From Bacteroidota bacterium (lineage in GTDB: Bacteria; Bacteroidota; Ignavibacteria; OLB7), in assembly GCA_018266795.1 (NCBI GenBank), contig JAFDZV010000012.1, positions 62,001 to 126,000 of the forward strand: a DNA stretch of 64,000 nt, in the 5' to 3' direction. The position numbers and the translations under genes were made by a program. Shown here piece by piece: positions 1 to 8,757 of this stretch. The notes beneath the pieces are model-generated. The model was not told where the DNA came from. It saw only the letters and a program-made list of their open reading frames with translations, and did no database searches. Every line of letters starts with the position of its first letter. Position 1 is the stretch's first letter.

Positions 1-2
1 AC

Positions 3-68
3 TGGAAGAGCGCTGTGAAGGCGAAGCTGGGCGACGGCGACGGTAATGCCGGCACGTCCGATCACTGA
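3..68 (+). CDS. C-terminal tail of an upstream gene (partial)
   Basis: An open frame enters from the left edge and ends with TGA at 66-68. It encodes the tail WKSAVKAKLGDGDGNAGTSDH. The residues are hydrophilic and plausible for a protein terminus, but only 21 are visible, so neither the family nor the reality of the gene can be settled. No other gene candidate occupies positions 69-247. Confidence 0.3.
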   Translation, partial: WKSAVKAKLGDGDGNAGTSDH

Positions 69-247
69 GAGTTCCGGACAACAGGCCGACGACGTTATCA
101 ACGGTCTCCCGCAACCAGGGGCTTGATTCTCTGCACACTCGCCTGCGGCTCGCCGAGAGTTCCCGATCAGTTGCAAGCAGAAGTCCAACGGAACAGAGCA
201 ATGTCCCGATTTGTCAGGAACGTCAAGTTTCAACCGGTTCCAACGCG

Positions 248-760
248 ATGGTTCTTGGGTCAGTGAAAGATCGTCCCGTTCTCCATCTGCGATATTCGCG
301 GAGCGAGATGGCGTTGGAAACGCTCGGCATCGCCGCGCTGGCATTCTGCTTCGTGCTGCTTGCGATCAACTGGAGTGTGTTGCCGGATCGTATCCCGTCG
401 CACTTCTCCTTCAGCGGCGAAGTGGACGGCTGGAGTTCCAAGGGAACGATACTGATCGTCCCGCTCGTAATGCTCTTTCTGTATTGCGGCCTCACCGCGC
501 TCGTGCGGGTTCCGCACTACTTCAACTATCCGCGGGCGATCACACCGGAGAATGCCGAACGGCAGTACCGGCTGGCACGCCTTCTGCTCTTCTTCGTCAA
601 GACCGTGATCGCCTCGATCGCGGCATTCGTGATATGGAATCTGGTGGAGAATGCGTCGGCCGCACATCCGCACGTGGACATCATCTTCCTCCCCATCATT
701 CTCGGCCTTCTCTTCGGCGGCATCGGCACATATCTCTACGCGGCATTGCGGCGCCGCTGA
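248..760 (+). CDS. DUF1648-domain membrane protein
   Basis: A 170-residue membrane protein of the DUF1648 type; the family's function is unknown, though the domain also occurs in SdpI-like immunity proteins. The hallmark segment LPDRIPSHF...GEVDGWSSKGT at about residues 47-70 is clear. Hydrophobic segments lie at about 22-42, 72-92, 112-132 and 143-165. The start at 248 is preferred over the internal ATG at 308 because the stretch RPVLHLRYSRSEMALETLG resembles the usual N-terminal part of this family. The ATG at 308 has the better Shine-Dalgarno-like GGAG, so the start is not settled. The aminotransferase gene follows after about 80 bases on the same strand and may be co-transcribed. Confidence 0.75.
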   Translation: MVLGSVKDRPVLHLRYSRSEMALETLGIAALAFCFVLLAINWSVLPDRIPSHFSFSGEVDGWSSKGTILIVPLVMLFLYCGLTALVRVPHYFNYPRAITPENAERQYRLARLLLFFVKTVIASIAAFVIWNLVENASAAHPHVDIIFLPIILGLLFGGIGTYLYAALRRR

Positions 761-841
761 ACGTTGGAGACACCGGGGCCGGAATGCGCCGACACAGAAA
801 TGCACCGGCACACAGAGCCGCATACAACGGACTACATCGCA

Positions 842-2017
842 ATGGATGATACTCGTCAGCAACGCGAACATCGGGCCACACGCATTCGCAGCATCGGGAC
901 CTCCGTCTTCGCGGAGATGAGCGCGCTTGCACGGCAGTACAACGCCGTGAATCTTGGGCAGGGCTTTCCGGATTTCGACGGCCCGCTGGAGATACGGCAG
1001 GCAGCGGCGGATGCGATCATGGCCGGGCGCAACCAGTACGCCATCTCACATGGCGAGACGCCGCTGCGGGAGGCGATCGCCGCACATGCGCTCCGCTTCC
1101 ACGGTCAGAAGCTGGATCCGAATACGGAGATCACCGCAACCAGCGGCGCCACGGAGGCGCTGTTCTGCAGTGCGCTCGCCTTCATCGAACCGGGTGACGA
1201 AGTGATCGTCTTCCAACCCGCATACGATTCCTACGTGCCGAGCATCCGCATGGCCGGGGGCGTGCCGGTGGCCGTGACGCTGCATGCGCCGGAGTTCCGG
1301 TTCGATCCCGGGGAGCTTCGCGCCGCCTTCACGCAGCGCACGCGCGTGATCTACATCAACACGCCGCACAACCCATCGGGCACGGTCTTCACACGCGAGG
1401 AGCTGGAGCTGATCGCCTCGCTCTGCCGCGAGCACGATGTGCTGGCCATCACGGACGAGGTGTACGAGCACATCGTCTTCACGGGGAACACGCACCATCG
1501 TCTGGCCACGCTTCCGGACATGTGGGAGCGGACGCTGACGATTTCGAGCGGCGGCAAGAGCTTCAGCCTGACCGGCTGGAAGGTGGGCTGGGGGATAGGC
1601 CCGGCACCGTTGATGAACGCGCTTCGCAGCACGCATCAGTTTGCAGTCTTCGCCGGCACAACGCCCGTGCAGCACGCAATTGCGCAGGCGCTGCATCTTC
1701 CGGACACATACTACGCCGAGCTTGCAGCGGACTATCAGGCGCGCCGCGACTTTCTCTGCGATGCGCTCGCGGCGGCCGGCCTGGCACCGCGAGTGCCGGA
1801 GGGGAGCTACTTCATCCTTGCGAACATCGAGAGCACACCGTTCGCCACCGGCCTGGAGTTCAGCCGTCACCTGGTTCGCGAGGCAGGCGTGGCATCGATT
1901 CCGTTGGACAGTTTCTATCTGGATCCATCGCACGGCGAGAAGTACGTACGCTTCTGCTTCTGCAAGCGGTGGGAGACGCTGGAGGCGGGAGCCGCCCGGT
2001 TGAAGAGCATGGGATAA
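842..2017 (+). CDS. Class I/II PLP-dependent aminotransferase
   Basis: A 391-residue fold-type I aminotransferase of the methionine/kynurenine/aspartate aminotransferase group (YbdL/KAT-like), a cytosolic enzyme that moves an amino group between an amino acid and a 2-oxo acid. Visible motifs are NLGQGFPDFDGP near residue 37, Tyr128 in PAYDSY, NTPHNPSG with Asn177, ITDEVYEH with Asp205 that pairs with the pyridine nitrogen, and SSGGKSFSLTGWKVGW with the Schiff-base lysine K239. YVRFCFCKRW near the end carries the Arg that normally binds the substrate carboxylate. The start at 842 (MDDTRQQ) is chosen because the longer frame from 764 adds 26 residues not typical of the family. The exact substrate cannot be told from sequence. 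Confidence 0.93.
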   Translation: MDDTRQQREHRATRIRSIGTSVFAEMSALARQYNAVNLGQGFPDFDGPLEIRQAAADAIMAGRNQYAISHGETPLREAIAAHALRFHGQKLDPNTEITATSGATEALFCSALAFIEPGDEVIVFQPAYDSYVPSIRMAGGVPVAVTLHAPEFRFDPGELRAAFTQRTRVIYINTPHNPSGTVFTREELELIASLCREHDVLAITDEVYEHIVFTGNTHHRLATLPDMWERTLTISSGGKSFSLTGWKVGWGIGPAPLMNALRSTHQFAVFAGTTPVQHAIAQALHLPDTYYAELAADYQARRDFLCDALAAAGLAPRVPEGSYFILANIESTPFATGLEFSRHLVREAGVASIPLDSFYLDPSHGEKYVRFCFCKRWETLEAGAARLKSMG

Positions 2018-2200
2018 CACGGCATGTGTTGGCGGCGACCGATGGCATGCAACGATCGCATCTTCGCTCCGATACGCGCTGCGAACGAAGCAGCAGATCG
2101 CTCATTCGGCAGTTGCCACGATGAGACTGCCGGGACGGCCGCACCCGGCCCCGATCCTTCAGATAACCACATGCCTCTCTTATTGGAATTCAAACTGAGA

Positions 2201-2225
2201 AACCCGGCGCGGCTCCGCCCGGGTT
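2201..2225 (+). terminator. Hairpin terminator after the aminotransferase gene
   Basis: A 7-bp perfect stem AACCCGG / CCGGGTT closes an 11-base loop that can pair further (GCGG/CCGC). The right arm is followed by ACATTATTTG, so the T-tract is weak. Its place about 180 bases after the aminotransferase stop suits a transcription terminator. Confidence 0.55.
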
Positions 2226-2256
2226 ACATTATTTGTGAGGCAATTCGCAAACTGAG

Positions 2257-2351
2257 ACACCACCTACTACCACTTGCTTGAGAACCTGGGCTGCCGTAGG
2301 TTTGCATCGAACCACTGAAAGTCCGAATGGGCCGTAGGTGGTGTTTTATTT
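2257..2351 (+). ncRNA. Candidate structured RNA closed by an 11-bp stem
   Basis: ACACCACCTAC (2257-2267) and GTAGGTGGTGT (2334-2344) form a perfect 11-bp stem around 66 bases. The right arm is followed at once by TTTATTTT. Inside the loop a second hairpin AACCT/AGGTT (2283-2287 and 2297-2301) is possible. The layout, a long closing stem with an inner hairpin and a 3' U-tract, fits either a small RNA ending in its own terminator or an unusually long-looped terminator shared with the convergent DUF3800 gene. No known RNA family was recognised. Confidence 0.3.
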
Positions 2352-3132
2352 TGGATAGGTTACTATGTCATAATCGCAATCACTGGAAGCACGAACATTC
2401 AATCTGGGTTTGATCACCTCCAGCATCTTTGTGAACGACTCCTTTTCGAGAACGCCTGTCATCCGTCCGGGCAATTCACCGATACCGCGCTCTACGAGCT
2501 TGTAGTAGTATACCACCGTGACCACCAGATCCGTCAGTTGAATGAACCATGATTCGGAGGAAGCTTTCGGCAACGGATCTTCGATCATGGCCTGAACATC
2601 ATCTCGATACACACCACCGGTCTTCAACGGAACAGGGTTGAACGCCTGCATCCTTCCTGCTGTAGAGACAGTTTTGGGAAGCCGCCCTTCGTCGGATACG
2701 ATCAGGAACTTCGCGCTGTTGTGGTTCTTCTTCAGATCGTTATGAATGCGCTGAATACCGTACGTCAATGCATTGTCGAACACGTCGCAGGTTGGCAAAA
2801 CGATGGCGGTCTTATCGATTGCCACGTTGACAATTCGCACATCCAGTGCACGAATCAACGTCAGCAGCCTGCGGAGTATGTCCCTCTTCTGCTCTCTGGA
2901 TAGACCAAACCCTCGATAGGGACTCTTATCCAGGAGAAAATTCTTTGTGTGAAACTCCAGCTTGATCGGGATGTCAGGACGCTGTCCTGATCTCACGCCT
3001 GTATGCGCGGATCAACTCCAGATTGGGTCTCCATGCTTCATGATGCATGTACATCATTGAGAACGCAAAGAGCTCCAACGAACGGACAGGATATCCGTCA
3101 TCGCCAGCTTCGTCGATATAACAGATGAACAT
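2346..3132 (-). pseudogene. DUF3800 protein, coding frame shifted by +1
   Basis: The N-terminal part starts with ATG at 3132 and reads MFICYIDEAGDDGYPVRS, the acidic YIDEAGD motif that opens DUF3800 proteins (a family with an RNase H-like fold, often in mobile or defence contexts). This frame stops at TGA (2976-2974). The rest of the domain continues one frame over as an open frame of about 216 codons that could only start from GTG at 2996. It carries IVNVAIDKTA, FLIVSDEG and SSESWFIQLTDLV, the last two with further acidic residues typical of the family. Joined, the protein would be about 261 residues, a usual length. The switch needs +1 and could occur exactly at TCC-TGA-C. A mutation, an assembly error or programmed frameshifting are all possible. 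Confidence 0.65.
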
Positions 3133-3161
3133 GGTGGAGCGTGAGGAAATAGCAGGAAGTG

Positions 3162-3169
3162 CAAAGATA
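3162..3169 (-). promoter_or_regulatory. Possible TAnnTTTG promoter box for the DUF3800 gene
   Basis: On the minus strand the octamer TATCTTTG matches the Bacteroidetes -7 consensus TAnnTTTG, about 30 bases before the ATG at 3132. No clear TTTG element is seen upstream at the expected spacing, and no good Shine-Dalgarno sequence follows, so the call is weak. Confidence 0.25.
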
Positions 3170-3291
3170 CGGCTTCGCGTGGCATCTCCGGATGCACGTC
3201 AATCGTGGAGCAGGTGGCACACCGGAGATCGGCCTTCAACGTGTGGCCGGCTGAACAGCACGTCGCGGCGATTTCAGTAACTTCATTCCCT

Positions 3292-5250
3292 ATGACGGCT
3301 GTTCAACAAGGCAATCTCGAGCGTGCGGCACGAAGCCGCGCGCTCTTCACGATCCAGGCCCGCAGGCTGCTGGCAGAGGGAAAGCCCGCTCATGCAGCGG
3401 AGCTTTGCAGGCGCGGCCTGGTTCACTTCCCATACGATCATCTCGGCTACATTCTCCTGGCGCAGGCCTATCTGATGCTTGGCCGGCGCGATCGCGCCGT
3501 GCTGGTACTTGGCGATGGTTACCGGCGAACCGGCTCGCCGCGCCTGGATCTGCTCCGCACGGAACTGGATGGCCCCGCAATCTCGGACACGCAGGAGCAG
3601 GACGCCCGCGAGCAGAGAGTGCCGAACGCACTGGTGACGCCGACCGGACCGATGGAGACAGTTGAAGAGCCGCACGCCCAGGCTCCGCATCCCGAAGTTC
3701 ATCACGGTGCCGATACGCCAGCCGCTGTGAACACCGGCGAGTCAGCAACCGAACACGCAGCAACTGTCGCCGACGCGGGGAGTATGCTCGAGAGCGTTGC
3801 CGCACCGGAGGTGGACATTGCGGAGATCGTACTTGGTCTTACACGGCAACCGGCGGCGGGCCCTGCGCCGACCGAGCAGGCATCGACCGAGGCCACGACG
3901 GCGAAGGTCGAGGAACACGGCATTGCGGAAGCTCCGGCAGGCAACGACATCCTGAACCTGTTGGAGAGCGTCGCCGCGCCGGAAGAGGACATCGCCGCTG
4001 CCGTGCTCGGCATGGCACACCAGACCCCGGGTGCAGCGCAGCCATCGATTGAAGAAGTGCCCGCGGCACCGCCTGCGGCAACCGCATACGAGGCCGACGC
4101 TGCGGAGGCCCCGGCGACGGGCGAACTCGAGGCGACATTGGAGAGCGTCGCCGCGCCGGAGGAGGACATCGCAAACGTTGTGCTGGGCATGGCGCACCAG
4201 CCTGCAATTCAGCCCCCCGCCATCCGGGAAGCTGCCCCGCCTGCCGCTCCCGAGAAGCCGACGGATCGCGAGAAGCCCACGCATCCCGAGGCACAGACAT
4301 CCGGCTATTCATTGCCGGTGGAACAGTTGCCGGCTGAACCGCCATCTGCAGGATCGCAATCAACCGAACATTCCCCGGCCGTGCCGTCACCGGCAGCCTC
4401 CGTGAAGGATGAGTCCGTATCTGTTCCCACAATGCAGGTTCTGCACCCGGTGGAGAGAAGCGCGGAGTCCTCGCCAGGAGGGGCTCCGGCGAATGTGTCA
4501 GCAGCCGGCCACATCGAACCGCCTGTCGGAGCGCCGCCTTCCGGAGCGCCGCCTTCCGGAGCGCCGCCCGTCGCGGAGTCGACGCCGGCTCCATCAGGCA
4601 CCGGCGGTGCCGATGCCCCGCCGGTGCGGAAACCGGAGCACGACGCCGCGAGGCCGCGGCTGCAATCGCTTGCTCTTCACACCGTCAAGAATGCATCGCG
4701 CCTTCGGAGTTCCAACCTTCGGCTGATTCCAGGACTCGAGTTCGCCCCGCTGCGGCACGAGGATCCGGCGCGGCGCCAGCTGATTGCGCCGCTCATCAAC
4801 GAGCCGATGCCGCAGCCGGAGATTTCACGCAGGGCCCGCAGGACATTGGACGGTGGTGAGATGCCGCCGCTTCCTCCGCTGGAGGAAACGCACAACCCAT
4901 TCGAGGCGCCGCTCCCCACGGAGCAACGGATTGCGCCGGCAACGAACCTCAACGACGGAGGATCGCATGGCGAGGAGGGCCTGACGCCGCTGGAGGAGCT
5001 TGCACGCAGACTGGAGCACGCACGCATTCCCGCCGTTGAAGAGCCGGAGCAGCAGGCGGCGTTTCAACCATCGATGATGAGCGAGACGCTTGCCGACATT
5101 CTGGTCCGGCAGGGAGCGTTCACCGAGGCGTTGAAGGCATACCAGACTCTTGCGCGGGCAAACCCCGAACGGCTTGCGCACTATCAGCAGCGGATTGCGG
5201 AGATGCAGCAGCGCATCCGTGAAGCACACGAAGGGGATGCAGGCACGTAA
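3292..5250 (+). CDS. TPR protein with a long low-complexity linker
   Basis: A 652-residue protein of unknown function. The first 75 residues form a tetratricopeptide-like helical hairpin set (ARRLLAEGKPAHAAELCRRG, then YILLAQAYLMLGRRDRAV). The C-terminus has another TPR (SETLADILVRQGAFTEALKA) and a short coiled coil. Between them lies a Pro/Ala/Glu-rich linker of about 450 residues with three copies of LESVAAPE-[EV]-DIA--VLGMAHQ and a triplicated GAPPS unit. There is no signal peptide, so the protein is probably cytoplasmic. ATG at 3292 is preferred over the ATG at 3205 because the TPR begins just after it. The LptF/G-type gene follows 18 bases later, so the two are probably one operon and the TPR may serve envelope assembly; that role is inference. 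Confidence 0.75.
   Translation: MTAVQQGNLERAARSRALFTIQARRLLAEGKPAHAAELCRRGLVHFPYDHLGYILLAQAYLMLGRRDRAVLVLGDGYRRTGSPRLDLLRTELDGPAISDTQEQDAREQRVPNALVTPTGPMETVEEPHAQAPHPEVHHGADTPAAVNTGESATEHAATVADAGSMLESVAAPEVDIAEIVLGLTRQPAAGPAPTEQASTEATTAKVEEHGIAEAPAGNDILNLLESVAAPEEDIAAAVLGMAHQTPGAAQPSIEEVPAAPPAATAYEADAAEAPATGELEATLESVAAPEEDIANVVLGMAHQPAIQPPAIREAAPPAAPEKPTDREKPTHPEAQTSGYSLPVEQLPAEPPSAGSQSTEHSPAVPSPAASVKDESVSVPTMQVLHPVERSAESSPGGAPANVSAAGHIEPPVGAPPSGAPPSGAPPVAESTPAPSGTGGADAPPVRKPEHDAARPRLQSLALHTVKNASRLRSSNLRLIPGLEFAPLRHEDPARRQLIAPLINEPMPQPEISRRARRTLDGGEMPPLPPLEETHNPFEAPLPTEQRIAPATNLNDGGSHGEEGLTPLEELARRLEHARIPAVEEPEQQAAFQPSMMSETLADILVRQGAFTEALKAYQTLARANPERLAHYQQRIAEMQQRIREAHEGDAGT
4528..4572 (+). 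repeat. 15-bp coding tandem repeat, three units
   Basis: Three back-to-back units of GGAGCGCCGCCTTCC, the last one diverged in its final bases, encode GAPPS-GAPPS-GAPPV within the linker of the TPR protein. The repeat keeps the reading frame and could change in copy number by slippage. Confidence 0.8.
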
Positions 5251-5268
5251 CCGACGATTCCAATCATC

Positions 5269-6636
5269 ATGCGCTTAGCCTGGTACATACTCCGCATGCA
5301 CATCGGGCCGTTCCTTTTCGGAACGTCCGTTGTGGTATTCGTGTTCCTGCTTCAGCTCATCTTCAAGCATCTGAACAATCTGGTGGGGAAGGGGCTGAGT
5401 CTCTGGGTGATTCTGCAGTTCATCGCCTTCAACATCGCGTGGATGCTGGTGCTTGCGGTGCCGATGGGGATGCTGGTGGCGACGTTGATGGCCTACGGCA
5501 AGCTGAGCGGCCAGAACGAGCTGACCATCATCAAGAGCTCCGGCGGCAGCGCGCTGCGGGCGATGTTCCCGGCAATCGCCGCCGGACTGGCCATGTTCAT
5601 CGCGCTCTTCGTCTTCAACGACAAGATTCTTCCGGAGACCAACCACCGCGCGTTCGTGCTGCAGAACGATATCGCGCAGTTGAAGCCCACGTTCGCAATC
5701 GATCCCGGACGATTCTCCCAGCTTCAGAACTTCAACATCCTCGCGCGGCAGGTGGATCGCGAGCGGAACATCCTCTACAACGTCACCATCTACGAACCGA
5801 ACGGCGACTACCTCAACATCATCAACGCAAAACGCGCGGAGCTGCGGCCGAACGTGGACTTCAGCCGTATGGTAATGACGTTCCACGACGGCGAGATTCA
5901 CACCATCAACCGACGGCTGCGGACGGAGTTCCGGAAACTCGCCTTCGAGCAACACCAGGTTACACTGGTCACCAACGGATTCAACTTCAGCCGGTCCGAC
6001 CCGAAGCAGGTTGGCCGCAACGACCGCACGATGAACATTGCCGCGATGAGGAAGATTGTGGACTCCGCAACGGCATCGAGCGACCGCTCCAGGAAGCAGT
6101 TCGAGAAGCTGCTTGCGGAGCACTTCCGCCTGAAGCGCGGCGCACAGGATGCAACGGCCACGCCAGGCATCACGCCGCGCCAGGAGGCCGCGGGGCTTGC
6201 GATCACGAACCTGGCGATGGTCCGGCCGCAGCTTGAATCCGAAAGCCTGATCCGTTACGATGGGATTCGTTCTACCGATCAGTACGATGTGGAGATCTAC
6301 AAGAAGTATTCCATCCCCGCAGCATGCCTGGTGTTCGTCTTCGTTGGGGCACCGCTCGGCATCGTTGTGCGGCGAGGGAACTTCGGCGTCTCCGCCTCGA
6401 TTGCCCTCGGCTTCTTCATCGTCTACTGGGCCTGCCTCGTGGCGGGTGAGAAACTTGCCGATCGCGCCATCCTCTCCCCGGCCGTGGCGATGTGGATGGC
6501 CGACGTCGTGATCGGGCTACTCGGTATCTATCTCACGGTGCTGGTCTCACGCGAGACCGTGACCTTCTCCTTCGAGTTCAACGCCATCAAACGGTTGCTG
6601 CGAATGAACAGGAAGGCACCCTCACAGGCAGCATAG
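5269..6636 (+). CDS. LptF/LptG-family (YjgP/YjgQ) permease
   Basis: A 455-residue inner-membrane protein of the LptF/LptG family, the permease half of the ABC system that lifts lipopolysaccharide out of the inner membrane and hands it to LptC/LptA. Three N-terminal membrane segments (about residues 12-33, 48-75 and 98-120) with the family stretch PMGMLVATLMAYGKLS and ELTIIKSSG are followed by a periplasmic beta-jellyroll domain (about 125-345), then three more membrane segments (about 350-430, with GAPLGIVVRRG between them). Length and order match the family. F and G cannot be separated here; many FCB genomes carry two related copies. It lies 18 bases after the TPR gene. Confidence 0.9.
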   Translation: MRLAWYILRMHIGPFLFGTSVVVFVFLLQLIFKHLNNLVGKGLSLWVILQFIAFNIAWMLVLAVPMGMLVATLMAYGKLSGQNELTIIKSSGGSALRAMFPAIAAGLAMFIALFVFNDKILPETNHRAFVLQNDIAQLKPTFAIDPGRFSQLQNFNILARQVDRERNILYNVTIYEPNGDYLNIINAKRAELRPNVDFSRMVMTFHDGEIHTINRRLRTEFRKLAFEQHQVTLVTNGFNFSRSDPKQVGRNDRTMNIAAMRKIVDSATASSDRSRKQFEKLLAEHFRLKRGAQDATATPGITPRQEAAGLAITNLAMVRPQLESESLIRYDGIRSTDQYDVEIYKKYSIPAACLVFVFVGAPLGIVVRRGNFGVSASIALGFFIVYWACLVAGEKLADRAILSPAVAMWMADVVIGLLGIYLTVLVSRETVTFSFEFNAIKRLLRMNRKAPSQAA

Positions 6637-6697
6637 CGCCGGAGGCCGGCCTTTGCCGTTACGCCGCGCTCATGCCCGGCTGCAGGGCGCCAGCATC

Positions 6698-7546
6698 TCA
6701 ATATCCCTTGAGATCGATGGAGCCGTTCGTGGTCTGAAGCACCAGCGATCCCTTTGCATCACCAAGCGCTCCCTTCAGCGTGGCGCCGGCGCCCGGTTCG
6801 TCGCGGTCGGCAGAGGCGAGACCGAGATCGTGCACGCCGATCGAACCGGTGCCGGCCTCGGCCTTCACCGATGCCGACGTTCCCTTCGGAACCTGCAGAT
6901 CGATGGAGCCGTTCGTGGTCTCCATGCGCGTGTCGGCTCCACTGCCGAGCATCATGCGGAGCGTAACGGAGCCGTTCGTGGTCTCCACAACGCACGAGCC
7001 GTTGTCCGGAATGGCCGCGTCGCCGGCAATCGAACCATTCGTGGACTCCGCCTTCAGGATACCCGCAACGCCATTGAGCATTATGTCGCCATTGGTCACG
7101 GACGCGTTGACATCCCTGGTAATGGAAGCAATCGTCACATCGCCGTTCACATTCTCCGTCCTCACCTGCCAGTTCTTCGGCACGCGGATATTGTAGTTGA
7201 CGGTGTAGCTGTTGCGGAAACCGACCGAGGGTTGTTCCGTTTTCACCACAATCGTCTCGCCGCTCTCGCTCACGTCAACCTTCAGGTCCGCGAGATGGGA
7301 GCTTGCATCGCCGTGCGACGAGCCGCCCACAATACGAACCCCCTTGATCTCGGCGCTGGTAAGCCCATCCACTCCGGTCACCGTTACCGTGCCGTTCACA
7401 TTGGTAAGCGTAAGGGCGGAATGCCCGGCCACCGGTTTGCTGAAGGAGAAGTCCTCCTTCACTTCCACGCGAGCCGGGAAGACGTTGCATGCGGCAACGA
7501 AGATCGAGGCAAACAGAGCGGCGGGCAATGCGGAGAATGTCTGCAT
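6698..7546 (-). CDS. DUF4097-like beta-repeat lipoprotein
   Basis: A 282-residue exported protein. Residues 1-21 form a signal peptide ending FVAACN, a lipobox, so a lipid-anchored envelope protein is likely. The rest is a run of short beta-strand repeats centred on NGTVTV, TTNGSVTLR, TTNGSIDLQ and TTNGSIDLKGY, typical of the DUF4097 (putative adhesin, right-handed beta-helix) family. The start at 7546 has AGGGAGC about 9 bases upstream. The ligand and role are unknown. It is convergent with the LptF/G-type gene; a short GCCGG-AGG-CCGGC hairpin lies in the gap at about 6640-6652. The next gene upstream on this strand is another lipoprotein. Confidence 0.8.
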   Translation of the reverse strand: MQTFSALPAALFASIFVAACNVFPARVEVKEDFSFSKPVAGHSALTLTNVNGTVTVTGVDGLTSAEIKGVRIVGGSSHGDASSHLADLKVDVSESGETIVVKTEQPSVGFRNSYTVNYNIRVPKNWQVRTENVNGDVTIASITRDVNASVTNGDIMLNGVAGILKAESTNGSIAGDAAIPDNGSCVVETTNGSVTLRMMLGSGADTRMETTNGSIDLQVPKGTSASVKAEAGTGSIGVHDLGLASADRDEPGAGATLKGALGDAKGSLVLQTTNGSIDLKGY

Positions 7547-7649
7547 CGTGATAAGCTCCCTGATGTTTCTGAAGGATGTTCACCGTACGCCCGCCGCACA
7601 ACGATGTTTCACAGCCGCGGCCGGCACTGCAGCCCGTGCGGCGGCGCAC

Positions 7650-8582
7650 TCAACGTCTGTGCTCTATCCATGCCTTCTCGCCAAGCATGTCCTGCCGGGC
7701 AAGGAACTTGCGCAGTTGAGGCTCCAGTCCCATCTCGATGGATTGATCCTGAATGCGATCGGTAAGATCATCGTATGCCTTCCTGTCGGGGAAGCGGTGT
7801 ATCTGGCCGGTCACCACGCCGAGCATCTTCTGGAACTGCCGCTTGCGTGCGAAGAGATGCGCGGCGAGCATCAGAAGGATTGCAACGATTGCGCCGGCGG
7901 TCCAAAGGAGCGCCATCACGTTGCCGGCAATTCCCTGCCGCTGGGTTGTGGCCGCGGCCTGAACGCGAACCAGCGATCGCGCCACGACGGAGTCGATGGC
8001 GTTCTGCGTTCCATTGCCGATCAGCACATCGCGCAATGCGGCAACGCGAGCCAGCGTTGAATCGTCCAGCAGACGATCGCGCAGCCCAGCCAATCGCGCC
8101 GCGGTGGCATCACCGAGAAGCGTATCGCGCAGCTTTCCAACCAGAGCCGCACTCTGCGGACCCAGCAGATTGTTCCGCAGCCTGCCCGCCGCGCCGGTTA
8201 CTTCCAACAGAAAGGCGCGCTCCAACTCCGTGATCAGCGTACGCGATCGTGCTCCCAGTAGTGTGTCGCGCAGCACGCCGGCGTTCCTCTGGAGGTCCGC
8301 CGCAAGCGCTCCCTCCAGCTCGATGAGAAGCGCACGCGATCGTGCTCCGAGGAGTGTGTCGCGCAGCACAGCGCTCTGCCGGCCTGCGGTGGAAGCAACA
8401 TGAACGATCAGCGTATCAACCAGAGCGGCCAGCAACTGCCGGCTCTGCACGTTCGTGAGCGTATCGCGGGCTCCCCGCGCAGCCGCGCCGCTGAGCGCCG
8501 CGAGATCCTCCTCCACCGAAGCCGTACGGCAGGCGGCAAACGCAAGCATGGAGACGGCGCATGCCGCCATGAAGAAACGCAT
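7650..8582 (-). CDS. Lipoprotein with RDTLLG repeats and one membrane segment
   Basis: A 310-residue protein of no recognised family. The N-terminal signal peptide ends in a lipobox (LAFAAC). Residues about 30-200 carry an irregular amphipathic repeat, LRDTLLGARSRxLxxELE, seen at least five times in degenerate form and probably helical. A strong hydrophobic segment (NVMALLWTAGAIVAILLMLAAHLF) at about 220-245 is followed by a basic tail that may be cytoplasmic. A lipid anchor at one end and a membrane segment near the other suggests that the repeat region spans or rests on the periplasmic side. ATG at 8582 is chosen over GTG at 8591 because AGGTGA sits 6 to 7 bases before it. Confidence 0.7.
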   Translation of the reverse strand: MRFFMAACAVSMLAFAACRTASVEEDLAALSGAAARGARDTLTNVQSRQLLAALVDTLIVHVASTAGRQSAVLRDTLLGARSRALLIELEGALAADLQRNAGVLRDTLLGARSRTLITELERAFLLEVTGAAGRLRNNLLGPQSAALVGKLRDTLLGDATAARLAGLRDRLLDDSTLARVAALRDVLIGNGTQNAIDSVVARSLVRVQAAATTQRQGIAGNVMALLWTAGAIVAILLMLAAHLFARKRQFQKMLGVVTGQIHRFPDRKAYDDLTDRIQDQSIEMGLEPQLRKFLARQDMLGEKAWIEHRR

Positions 8583-8757
8583 GGTGTTCACCTATTGATA
8601 GTTGTGATGGTTGTACGATACCCGGCAGGCCGGCCCCGCGTGGTTCGGAAACCGGCCGCTCTCAACGATACAGGCATTCGCGCGCCGGCATGCCGGCCCT
8701 CGCGTTCCGCGCCCATTTTCCTATCATTGCCCAGCCCGTGAGAAGGGCCGGAACATC

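Noticed and set aside
2290-2320. A tRNA-like T-arm on the minus strand (GGTTCGATGCAAACC)
   Set aside because: No acceptor stem, anticodon arm or D arm could be built around it.
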